From positions 1 through 21,030 of the forward strand of contig DAIUAL010000031.1 of NCBI GenBank assembly GCA_036847245.1: 21,030 nt of DNA, given 5' to 3'. This DNA is from UBA4661 sp002405405. GTDB taxonomy: Bacteria; Bacteroidota; Ignavibacteria; Kapaibacteriales; UBA4661. Numbering within the stretch: the stretch's first letter is position 1; every line of letters starts with the position of its first letter. The translations under genes and the position numbers were made by a program. Under the pieces are notes generated by a model, which saw only the letters and a program-made list of their open reading frames with translations, was not told the origin of the DNA and did no database searches. This document shows, piece by piece, positions 1-6,999 of the stretch.

Positions 1-83
1 AGCTGTACTAACCCGGGCACACTGCGTAAAGATTTTTCGTAGTCGAAGTGCTTGGCATCTTTCATAAGGTCGATCATATTTCA
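1..83 (-). pseudogene. Continuation of the AAA+ ATPase beyond the in-frame TGA
   Basis: Reading through the TGA at 81-83 in the same frame gives an open stretch of 26 codons to the left window edge, ending SLRSVPGLVQ. In this ATPase family a WF-x-x-G segment is followed by a short linker and a conserved L-x-x-[VI]-P-G-L segment, so this looks like the true C-terminus continuing. The stop sits where a Gly is expected, so one G-to-T change (GGA to TGA) would explain it. The gene therefore extends past the left edge and is partial in this window. It may be a sequence error rather than decay. Confidence 0.6.
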
Positions 84-1316
84 CGACTTAAACCAATCTG
101 TAATTTCCTTGTATGGGCTAGATTTGGCTTCTCCCTTGCGCTTACCTGCTTTTTCAGGATCGGGAAAGATTTGTGTAAACATTTCGCGAATGGCTTTACC
201 CATGAGGATTTGTGCTACTTTCAGCGGTCCTTCTTGTTCACCTTCATACACCAATTCAACTTTACCGGTGATTGCCGGAATCACACCCCAAAAATCCGCT
301 ATGCGCACTATTGTCTCTTCTTCGGCATTCAGAAGAGCACGTCGTTCGGCTGTACTCACTAAATTCTCTAATGCTGAAATTGTCAGTCGTGCAGACACAC
401 CACTTTTACTATCGACATATTCACTCGACCGTGCTACAAAAGCAATTTGCTCGACAAGTGTTGCACAAAGATCCGGCACGATAACACGCTTACGCTGATC
501 CTCGCCAATATGCGCTTCTTGAGCGGTAATTGATTTACCAATTTCAATAGACTTTGGATAATGTGTCAAAATCTGCGAATCGATACGATCTTTCAGTGGC
601 GTAACAATTGAACCACGGTTAGTATAGTCTTCGGGATTAGCAGTAAAAACGCATTGTACATCAAGAGGTAACCGTAGTTTGAAACCACGAATTTGAATAT
701 CACCTTCTTGCAAAATATTAAAAAGAGACACCTGTATACGCGGTTGCAAATCAGGTAACTCATTGATAACGAAAATACTGCGGTGTGCGCGGGGGATCAA
801 CCCGAAGTGAATTACTCGTTCATCAGAATAAGGGAGTTTGAGCGATGCCGCTTTGATCGGATCAACATCACCAATCAAATCAGCAACTGTAACATCGGGC
901 GTAGCAAGTTTTTCAGTATAGCGTTCCGAGCGATGCACCCAGCGAATCGGTGTTGCATCGCCATGCTGTGCAACGATATCGCGCCCTTCCCGGGAAAGCG
1001 GCTGAAATGGATCATCAAAAATCTCTGCGCCCTCGACAACCGGTACAAACTCGTCCAGCAGTTCTACCATCATTCGAGCAATCCGCGTTTCTGCCTGTCC
1101 GCGCAAGCCAAGCAAAATAATATTGTGACGCGACAACACGGCTCGTTGTACATCAGGAATAACAGTATCATCATAGCCCTGAATACCTTTAAAGAGTGGC
1201 TCGCCGGATTTCAGTTTCGCGATCAAATTTTGTCGCATTTCTTCTTTAATACTCATGGGTGTATAATGAGATTGTCGTAATTCCCCAAGTGTACGAAGCA
1301 AAGGTTGTTGTACCAT
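81..1316 (-). CDS. MoxR/ChlI-type AAA+ ATPase, interrupted by in-frame TGA
   Basis: This is an AAA+ ATPase of the magnesium-chelatase-I/MoxR-like group, a family of cytoplasmic chaperone-like ATPases that often work with a von Willebrand A partner; the substrate here is unknown. The P-loop region is GLRGQAETR at residues 70-78. The Walker B-like segment is IFVINELPDL at 181-190, followed by a sensor segment FTANPEDYTNRG and a C-terminal lid with SGVSARL. The position normally held by the Walker A lysine is Glu76 (codon 1089-1091), which should impair ATP binding if real. Relatives usually run to about 480-500 residues. Here a TGA at 81-83 ends the frame after 411 residues, directly after DWFKS, and family-like sequence continues in frame to the window edge. 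It lies 50 bp downstream of a response regulator on the same strand. The family call is firm; whether the gene is functional is doubtful. Confidence 0.8.
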   Translation of the reverse strand: MVQQPLLRTLGELRQSHYTPMSIKEEMRQNLIAKLKSGEPLFKGIQGYDDTVIPDVQRAVLSRHNIILLGLRGQAETRIARMMVELLDEFVPVVEGAEIFDDPFQPLSREGRDIVAQHGDATPIRWVHRSERYTEKLATPDVTVADLIGDVDPIKAASLKLPYSDERVIHFGLIPRAHRSIFVINELPDLQPRIQVSLFNILQEGDIQIRGFKLRLPLDVQCVFTANPEDYTNRGSIVTPLKDRIDSQILTHYPKSIEIGKSITAQEAHIGEDQRKRVIVPDLCATLVEQIAFVARSSEYVDSKSGVSARLTISALENLVSTAERRALLNAEEETIVRIADFWGVIPAITGKVELVYEGEQEGPLKVAQILMGKAIREMFTQIFPDPEKAGKRKGEAKSSPYKEITDWFKS

Positions 1317-1366
1317 AAATATATGCTTAAAAAAACTGCAGAATAATGTTTCTACAAAGGTACGGA

Positions 1367-1822
1367 CTAAAAGTTTGGCGCGACTATATCACGTGGAAGC
1401 CATTTGAGAATACGCGCACTAATTGTTTGAGTATCAATAGGCTTGACAACAACATCATTGACACCCAATTGTAATAATTCAATAATGAGAGGTTTGCTGT
1501 TCGAACCAGTACAAACAATGATTGGTAGTTTTTCTTTCGAGTGTTTTCGGCGTAGACGAGTAATTGCCTGCTTGCCATTCATATTGGGCATAATAACATC
1601 GGTAATGATGATCGACGGTATTTTTTCAGTACTGCTCAGGTAGTCGATTGCCTCAGACCCATCACCCGCTTCAATAAATCTCAGTGTCTTATCTGCCTTA
1701 ATTAATGTTGAACGCAAGACCGCACGAATCGCCGGATCATCGTCAATCAGAAGAACAGTATGAATGGTTTTGCCGCCACCGGTGGCTTGCGCCATTTCCA
1801 TAATTTCCGCTATACTCGGCAT
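1367..1822 (-). CDS. Single-domain response regulator (REC only), copy 1
   Basis: A stand-alone receiver domain of 151 residues with no output domain. After a leader of about 20 residues (MPSIAEIMEMAQATGGGK) come the acidic pair in LLIDDD (Asp27/28), the phospho-acceptor Asp75 in IITDVIMPN, the switch Thr105 in VCTGSNS and Lys127 in VVVKPID. All residues needed for phosphorylation are present. Proteins of this kind act as phospho-relay or CheY-like regulators by protein contact. The gene lies between a close paralogue (107 bp upstream) and an AAA+ ATPase, downstream of a chemoreceptor, all on one strand, so co-transcription is likely. It ends with TAG, which shows that TAG is a normal stop in this genome. 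The kinase partner is not visible in the window. Confidence 0.85.
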   Translation of the reverse strand: MPSIAEIMEMAQATGGGKTIHTVLLIDDDPAIRAVLRSTLIKADKTLRFIEAGDGSEAIDYLSSTEKIPSIIITDVIMPNMNGKQAITRLRRKHSKEKLPIIVCTGSNSKPLIIELLQLGVNDVVVKPIDTQTISARILKWLPRDIVAPNF

Positions 1823-1929
1823 ACGGTTATAGTATGAAAGGTGAAAATAATCCCGGCTGACCGGCAGTGAAATACGGTGATTCTATCGATATGCAAAGGA
1901 TATATTGTACTGCTTTTGATCAACACATA

Positions 1930-2388
1930 TCACGGCAGAATATGTTTCAGCAGTCGCTCGGCAACTGTCTGTACATCAAAGGGCTTGATAATAACTTCAT
2001 TTGCCCCGCCTTGTACTAATTCTAAAATAATCTCGCGAGAATTAGAATCGGTCAGCATGACAATCGGCAAACGCTCTTTAGTAAAACGCTTACGAATAAT
2101 GCGCAATGCACGGTGTCCGGGCATAGTGGGCATCTGGGTATCCATGATAACTAAGTCAGGCAGTTTTTCCGTTGTGGTGAGATAATCAATGGCTTCATTA
2201 CCATTGATCGCCTCAATGAAACGCATAGCACTGCTTTTTTTTACTAAAAGATTTTTGAGTTCAGTACGGACCTTGGCGGTATCGTCCACAATAAAAACAA
2301 CGGGTATCTCCGAGCGTGAGATAGCTTTTCGAGGACTATGCCCTGCTCGTGCCTGTTCCAATAATTCAGTGGTATTAATTCCAGCCAT
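1930..2388 (-). CDS. Single-domain response regulator (REC only), copy 2
   Basis: A stand-alone receiver protein of 152 residues, paralogous to the next gene downstream; the two share GxEAIDYL, TEKxP, KERLPIV and a similar helix 5. Phosphorylation residues are intact: Asp35/36 in FIVDDTA, phospho-acceptor Asp83 in VIMDTQMP, Thr113 in MLTDSNS and Lys135 in VIIKPFD. A leader of about 28 residues (including TTELLEQARAG) precedes the REC fold and could be a short helix for docking. It starts 66 bp after the upstream chemoreceptor ends, which suggests one transcription unit. It ends with TGA, so TGA is a normal stop here. There is no DNA-binding or enzymatic output domain, so it probably acts by protein-protein contact. 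Confidence 0.85.
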   Translation of the reverse strand: MAGINTTELLEQARAGHSPRKAISRSEIPVVFIVDDTAKVRTELKNLLVKKSSAMRFIEAINGNEAIDYLTTTEKLPDLVIMDTQMPTMPGHRALRIIRKRFTKERLPIVMLTDSNSREIILELVQGGANEVIIKPFDVQTVAERLLKHILP

Positions 2389-2454
2389 ACGATTAACAAA
2401 AAAATACTGGTTATATCAGCAGTTATAGTAACAACTACATTTCTACTTCTGCCG

Positions 2455-4494
2455 TTAAGCTTTTGCCATCAAAGTACGCAGTTCCTGCTCTACTGATTGT
2501 CGCAGAGTATGATGCTCTTTGGCATTTTGTAGAGCATCATCGTGCAATCCTTCATTCATGTTGCTCGTAAACAATTCGAGCACACGATACAAATCACGAT
2601 GCTTTGTTGCTAATGCTTGGAAGGTACTATCTTCAAAGAGATTTTTCTCACCTTCGGTTTGTATCCATTGACCGAGCGTATCGCTCTTATTCGTCAATCC
2701 TATGTCTTGACGAACTTTTGAATAGCGCAAGCTATCTTCAATAAGAAGAGTTGCTTTCTGCAAATCTGCCACTACTTTGTTAGCATCAAGAAGCTGAAGC
2801 GAACCATAATTTTTTCCACTCATCGACAGACCCACCTGAGCATATGCGTCATCGTTGCTTGTATAACGATCAGCAAGCGAACGCAGATAATACACAAGCA
2901 TACCAAAATCATTGGCAAATTCCTCTAAGGTTGTAACTGTTTGCCTTGTATTATGAGTTTCGTTCAGTGTACCTTTTGCTGCTTGCAAAAGATTATTACG
3001 TTGTTGAAGTTGAATTTCTGCATTACGTACCACCTGCTCCATCATGCGTTGTGTTTCATTTGATTCTTGCATGACATTATCAAAAACTTCCGATGCATGT
3101 TTCGACAGATTCATGCCTTCGCCTACTTGCGTATTTCCGCTATTGATTGCATTTGTAGCGCGCTCGACATCAGCTTGTATTTTATGAATAACGTCCGTTA
3201 CCTCTTTAGTCGCCTTAGTGGTACGCTCAGCAAGTTTTCGTACTTCATCTGCTACAACCGAGAATCCACGCCCTTGCTCGCCTGCACGCGCTGCCTCAAT
3301 TGCAGCATTGAGTGCAAGTAAGTTTGTTTGTCCGGCAATTTCATTAATAACACCAATAACAGAGCCAATTTTCTTACTTGACTCACCAAGGCGAACAACA
3401 GTTTCCGAAGCTGCTTGTACCACTTTAACCATTTCTTGCATATTGTGAGCAGAACGCTCAATAGAAGATGATGCTTGACGCGCCATATCAGCATTCTGCG
3501 CCGCACGCACTGATGATGCTTTGGCATGGTCAATATTCTCGGTAAGCGATTGCTGCATCTGCTCAATGGTGTGGTAAATCAACTTCACGCGATCGGATTG
3601 TTTTTGTGAACTTCTTACTATATCCTCAATTGCTGTATTGATTCGATAGAAAGAAAATGCTGCCGACTGCGTTCCTGCGGCAAGTTCAGATACAATTGCT
3701 CGGATACTTGCTATAGTATCATTAAAACTTTTGACCAGCATACCGATTTCGTCATCATTTTTTGCTTCAAGTTTGGTTGCAAAGTTTCCTTTGGAAATAG
3801 CATCCATCTCTTCAAGAAGCATCATGATATTTTCGAGAAGATATGCATTACGCTCTTCATAATTTTTGACTGCCGAGATAATGCGCTTGTTCAAATCTTT
3901 GTTTTCGGCACCTACTTTTTGCATAGCTGAATTACGAGTGACTTCATACATCAATCCTATCACGGTACCCAGAACAACATAGACAATACCACTTATAAGT
4001 TGTTTTAGAGCCATCGCTTTTTCAGGCAATTGCGGTCCCGGAAATTGATGACCGGACATATGAAGTGAATACAAGAATATCAATCCACCAATTGTTGTGG
4101 CACCTGCAATTAATCCCGAACGCAATCCTCCTAAAAGTGCAACCACAACAGGCAGCAGAATTAAAGAGAATATAGATGAGGAATACAACCCATACAATGA
4201 AAAACAAGTATAGAACTGAAGACCAAGTACCGAAAATGCCAATATATTCGCTGCTACATGTACAAGTCCTGTTATACGCATGAATGCTAATATCAAAACA
4301 CCCAAGACAAAGGGCAAAATTGCGGTCGGAGCTATGTATGAGAGTGTTGGCTCGAAAAGAAACCCTATCGTTACAAGCAAGGATGTTACAGAAAAGGCAA
4401 CGGATGTTCCTGTAACAAAAAACGCTCGCTGGACAATATCCGGTTGTTGATGCAAGCGCTTGGGAATCATAGAAAGAAATATCAAGCTATTCAT
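2455..4494 (-). CDS. Methyl-accepting chemotaxis protein with six-TM N-terminal sensor
   Basis: A chemoreceptor of about 679 residues. The N-terminal 190 residues form about six hydrophobic segments with short loops, so sensing is probably within or near the membrane rather than by a large periplasmic domain. A HAMP-like segment follows (MDAISKGNFATKLEAKNDDE), then the signalling coiled coil with the hairpin tip NLLALNAAIEAARAGEQGRG and VVADEVRKLAERT. This tip is the contact site for CheA/CheW. About 130 C-terminal residues resemble a degenerate CZB (chemoreceptor zinc-binding) domain: TLGQW stands where CxLGxW is expected and KHRDLYR where HxxxH is expected. The start was set at the ATG at 4494; a TTG at 4500 and an ATG at 4470 are alternatives, and none has a clear ribosome binding site. 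Two REC genes follow on the same strand. The ligand is unknown. Confidence 0.88.
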   Translation of the reverse strand: MNSLIFLSMIPKRLHQQPDIVQRAFFVTGTSVAFSVTSLLVTIGFLFEPTLSYIAPTAILPFVLGVLILAFMRITGLVHVAANILAFSVLGLQFYTCFSLYGLYSSSIFSLILLPVVVALLGGLRSGLIAGATTIGGLIFLYSLHMSGHQFPGPQLPEKAMALKQLISGIVYVVLGTVIGLMYEVTRNSAMQKVGAENKDLNKRIISAVKNYEERNAYLLENIMMLLEEMDAISKGNFATKLEAKNDDEIGMLVKSFNDTIASIRAIVSELAAGTQSAAFSFYRINTAIEDIVRSSQKQSDRVKLIYHTIEQMQQSLTENIDHAKASSVRAAQNADMARQASSSIERSAHNMQEMVKVVQAASETVVRLGESSKKIGSVIGVINEIAGQTNLLALNAAIEAARAGEQGRGFSVVADEVRKLAERTTKATKEVTDVIHKIQADVERATNAINSGNTQVGEGMNLSKHASEVFDNVMQESNETQRMMEQVVRNAEIQLQQRNNLLQAAKGTLNETHNTRQTVTTLEEFANDFGMLVYYLRSLADRYTSNDDAYAQVGLSMSGKNYGSLQLLDANKVVADLQKATLLIEDSLRYSKVRQDIGLTNKSDTLGQWIQTEGEKNLFEDSTFQALATKHRDLYRVLELFTSNMNEGLHDDALQNAKEHHTLRQSVEQELRTLMAKA

Positions 4495-4657
4495 AATCAA
4501 TGCTATCTTTTCGTTTTTGGGAAAAAGCTGTGTGCGGTGAGGTAAGTAATACTTAACAATCGATATAAAGCATAGAGCTTTGAGCGAAGAAGTGAGAAAT
4601 CACTGCGTTCCAAAAATTACGATTTAAAGTGTCAGGATGAAAATATCTTTAAAGCAT

Positions 4658-4783
4658 TTAGCGAGCGTACTGTCGTTCGCCAAAAATTGCCGTACCGATT
4701 CGAATCATCGTCGCTCCTTCCTCTATGGCAACCGTAAAATCATGCGACATTCCCATGGAGAGCTCGGTGAACGCCGTATCCTA
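4658..4783 (-). pseudogene. yggS: C-terminal part of YggS beyond the in-frame TAG
   Basis: Reading on from the TAG at 4781-4783 in the same frame gives 40 residues and a TAA at 4658-4660. They include TELSMGMSHDF, AIEEGATMIRIGTAIFGER, which is the canonical YggS C-terminus (SMGMSxD and the phosphate-binding RIGxxIFG). No frameshift is needed: one base change in the codon at 4781-4783 would restore a full-length protein of about 259 residues. Because the C-terminal sequence is so well kept, the mutation is either very recent or a sequencing error. Confidence 0.75.
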
Positions 4784-5437
4784 TACATAATGTGCAATAT
4801 CATCACGTAATTTTCGCAATAATTGAAAAGCAGGTCGGGCTTCTTCAGCTGTTTCTACCGCTTCAGGAATAGTCATCAAACCACGTACTGCAATATTTGG
4901 TTGAATAATCAGACTACGGACAATACTTTCTGCATCTTCAGGTGCACACCCTGATTTTGACTCTTCTCCCGATGTATTGATTTGTACCAAGATATTGATT
5001 GTATGTTGATACTTCTGTGCTTGCTTTGATATCTCTATGCCCAATTTGACGGTATCCACTGAATGAATCCACGTAACAAACGGTGCTATCATTCGCACTT
5101 TATTTGATTGCAAGTGACCAATAAAGTGCCATTCAATCGCCTGCTTATCCGAATTATTACTATGGCTCGCCATAAGTTCGCCATGTTTAGCAACAAGCTC
5201 TTGCACATAATTCTCACCAAAGTATTGTGCACCGGCATTACGAGCAGAAAGAATCGCTGATAATGGTTTAGTCTTGCTGACAGCAATCAAACGCACCTCG
5301 TTTGTCGAGCGATGAGCCAGGCGAATTGCTTCATCTACTTGATTTCTCACTGCCGTGTAACGGGTAGCAACTTCCTCGAGCCATTGTTGTTGCTCTGATA
5401 TTACTTCTGAATTTGATTCTTCTGCACGTGTCGTCAT
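4781..5437 (-). CDS. yggS: YggS/PLPBP-type PLP homeostasis protein, cut by in-frame TAG
   Basis: A member of the YggS/PROSC (PLPBP) family, a non-catalytic TIM-barrel protein that binds pyridoxal 5'-phosphate and balances vitamin B6 and amino-acid pools in the cytosol. Diagnostic motifs are the PLP lysine in LIAVSKTKP, FGENYVQEL, WHFIGHLQSNK, VQINTSGEESKSG and VRGLMTIPE. The start is the ATG at 5437, preceded by AAGGGTAGA; a longer reading frame back to 5632 has a low-complexity, unrelated N-terminus and overlaps the divergent rsmI start. The frame stops at TAG 4781-4783 after 219 residues, short of the usual 230-260, and lacks the phosphate-binding C-terminus. That part is found in frame just beyond the stop. 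Upstream is a 171-bp divergent gap to rsmI; downstream, on the same strand, is the chemoreceptor. Confidence 0.85.
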   Translation of the reverse strand: MTTRAEESNSEVISEQQQWLEEVATRYTAVRNQVDEAIRLAHRSTNEVRLIAVSKTKPLSAILSARNAGAQYFGENYVQELVAKHGELMASHSNNSDKQAIEWHFIGHLQSNKVRMIAPFVTWIHSVDTVKLGIEISKQAQKYQHTINILVQINTSGEESKSGCAPEDAESIVRSLIIQPNIAVRGLMTIPEAVETAEEARPAFQLLRKLRDDIAHYV

Positions 5438-5608
5438 GATTCTACCCTTATTGTATATTTTCTCATGAAGATTAAAGAGATAGGAAAATTCAATAGAAAC
5501 GAAAACCGTAATTTGCGAAAAGTTTTCATGCGCTTTCCGCGCTTCTTGTTGGGTGCGCGCTTGCCCTCTGTCGTTTTTTCTTGATTTCTTTCGTTGTTGG
5601 GAGTATGT

Positions 5609-6925
5609 ATGCCATTTCCAAAAAATCCCCATTCACAGCCTTCTTCTCATTCACTCTCAACTGGATATGATATTGATGATGAACATCTCACACGACTGGA
5701 AGATGATGCAATAGAAGATGCTGTCAATAAACTACCACAAGAGCAGACAACAACAGAAGAGCAATCCGACATGCCGCTCATCACAACAACTGGCGGCACA
5801 CTCTATGTTGTTTCAACTCCGATTGGCAATCGGGATGATATTACACTTCGTGCGATCTATATTTTAAAAACAGCCGACCTGATTGTCTGTGAAGAATTCA
5901 AAATGGGTAAACGGCTGCTCTTTGAACATCGCTTGAATAAAGATTTGCAAGAGCTAAATGAACATAACACGCAAGAACAAACCCCACATTTGTTGCAGTT
6001 ACTCAAGTCAGGCACATCTATTGCCCTTGTTTCTGATGCAGGTACACCGCTTCTTGCCGACCCTGGTATGCACTTGGTACGGAATGCTATTCGTGAAGGG
6101 ATTGCCGTACAAGCAATTCCCGGCGCATCATCTATCTTGACCGCTCTTGTTACCAGTGGTTTTTCTCTTCATGAATTTGTCTTTGCAGGATTTCTCCCTC
6201 GCGAACCCAAAGATCGCATAGCTACACTCCAAGCATATACCCGGGAGGAACGAACAATTGTTCTTCTCGAAACACCTTATCGCCTTATGCCCGTCTTACA
6301 AGCTCTGGCACAAACCATGCCTGAACGTGCTTGCTATGTTGGATGTAATCTTACCATGCCTAATGAAACCCACCATTATGGTACTGCAAAACAACTTTCG
6401 AATAAGTTCTTGGTAAGTCCATTTAAAGGAGAATTTGTTATCTGCTTGGGTGGACGCAAGGAGGTATCTACCAGTTATCATTCTACACGGTATAACGACG
6501 AACGCAATCCGAAGAATGATCGCCGAGATAGTTCGCACAATAAGTTTCAACGCAAGGGCGATTTCAAGCGTGATGGTAATTTCAAGCGTGATGATAATTT
6601 TAAGCGTGATGGTAATTCCAAGCGCGATGGCGATTCCAAGCGCGATGGAGATTTCAATCGTGATGGTAAATTCAAGCGAGATGGAACAGTCAAGCTAGAT
6701 AATAAAAACAAGAGAGATGGAGAAAAAAAGNNNNNNNNNNTTAATGTTGATTGTATTTTTAATATTTATTTTAATTATAAGCTTGATTGTAACTTCATGC
6801 TTGATTGTAATTTCAAGCGCGATTGTAATTTCAAGCGCGATTGTAATTTCAAGCGTGATGGCGATTACAAAAGAAAAGATGATAACAATCATCCCGACAC
6901 CCCATCTGAACAAAAAGCAGAATGA
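5609..6925 (+). CDS. rsmI: RsmI-type 16S rRNA ribose methyltransferase with repeat tail
   Basis: An S-adenosylmethionine-dependent tetrapyrrole-methylase-fold protein of the RsmI family, which 2'-O-methylates C1402 of 16S rRNA. Core motifs are YVVSTPIGNRDDITLRA, IALVSDAGTPLLADPG, AIPGASSILTALVTSGF and FVFAGFLPREP. The later CNLTMPNE and FKGEFVICLGG fit the shorter Bacteroidota form rather than the E. coli form. The core starts near residue 56, after an acidic, low-complexity extension with many Asp and Glu. After about residue 290 a basic tail of DGNFKR-like hexapeptides begins, interrupted by the N gap at 6731-6740. The start is the ATG at 5609, with GGGAG five bases upstream; a TTG at 5594 is an alternative. 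The tail may help RNA binding, which is inference. The sequence around the gap is unreliable. Confidence 0.82.
   Translation: MPFPKNPHSQPSSHSLSTGYDIDDEHLTRLEDDAIEDAVNKLPQEQTTTEEQSDMPLITTTGGTLYVVSTPIGNRDDITLRAIYILKTADLIVCEEFKMGKRLLFEHRLNKDLQELNEHNTQEQTPHLLQLLKSGTSIALVSDAGTPLLADPGMHLVRNAIREGIAVQAIPGASSILTALVTSGFSLHEFVFAGFLPREPKDRIATLQAYTREERTIVLLETPYRLMPVLQALAQTMPERACYVGCNLTMPNETHHYGTAKQLSNKFLVSPFKGEFVICLGGRKEVSTSYHSTRYNDERNPKNDRRDSSHNKFQRKGDFKRDGNFKRDDNFKRDGNSKRDGDSKRDGDFNRDGKFKRDGTVKLDNKNKRDGEKKXXXXNVDCIFNIYFNYKLDCNFMLDCNFKRDCNFKRDCNFKRDGDYKRKDDNNHPDTPSEQKAE
6554..6730 (+). repeat. 18-bp in-frame tandem repeat (hexapeptide DGNFKR), left part
   Basis: Consecutive 18-bp units of the form GATGGTAATTTCAAGCGT start at 6554 and encode D-G-N/D-F/S-K-R. 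About nine full units plus a partial one are visible, and they become degenerate towards the gap (for example DGTVKL and DNKNKR). Because the unit is a multiple of three, gain or loss of units would keep the rsmI frame open. The repeats are probably the reason the assembly broke here. Confidence 0.9.
6731..6740. other. Assembly gap (10 N) inside rsmI tail
   Basis: Ten undetermined bases lie inside the tandem repeat. The number is probably a placeholder, since short-read assemblies commonly collapse such repeats. The reading frame happens to be the same on both sides as written, but the true length and number of repeat units are unknown. Confidence 0.97.
6749..6874 (+). repeat. 18-bp in-frame tandem repeat, right part (degenerate near gap)
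   Basis: The 18-bp repeat resumes after the gap as seven units. The best-kept are GATTGTAATTTCAAGCGC (DCNFKR), present as two exact copies followed by a near-copy ending CGT. Moving left towards the gap, units decay to forms such as TATTTTAATTATAAGCTT, where nearly every change from the consensus is G or C to A or T. This gradient is more typical of poor base calls at a contig end than of natural divergence. The Gly-to-Cys change in several units (GGT to TGT) fits the same bias. Confidence 0.8.
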
Positions 6926-6999
6926 TCGATTATCTGTGCCTATGATCTTTGATTCTCTGCGTTCTCTTGTGATGTTACACTGTTATCTTCCTGCTCTCT

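Noticed and set aside
4591..4604. AGTGA-GAAA-TCACT hairpin between yggS and the chemoreceptor
   Set aside because: Only a 5-bp stem with no T run; too short to call a terminator.
5438..5632. 65-residue N-terminal extension of YggS
   Set aside because: It is low-complexity and unlike the family, and overlaps the divergent rsmI start. The ATG at 5437 has a better upstream sequence and fits the family length.
6554..6874. CRISPR-like repeat array
   Set aside because: The units are contiguous 18-bp copies with no unique spacers, and they lie in frame within a coding region.
6695..6913. Minus-strand frame across the repeats with a hydrophobic repetitive product
   Set aside because: It is a shadow of the 18-bp repeat read on the other strand and spans the N gap.
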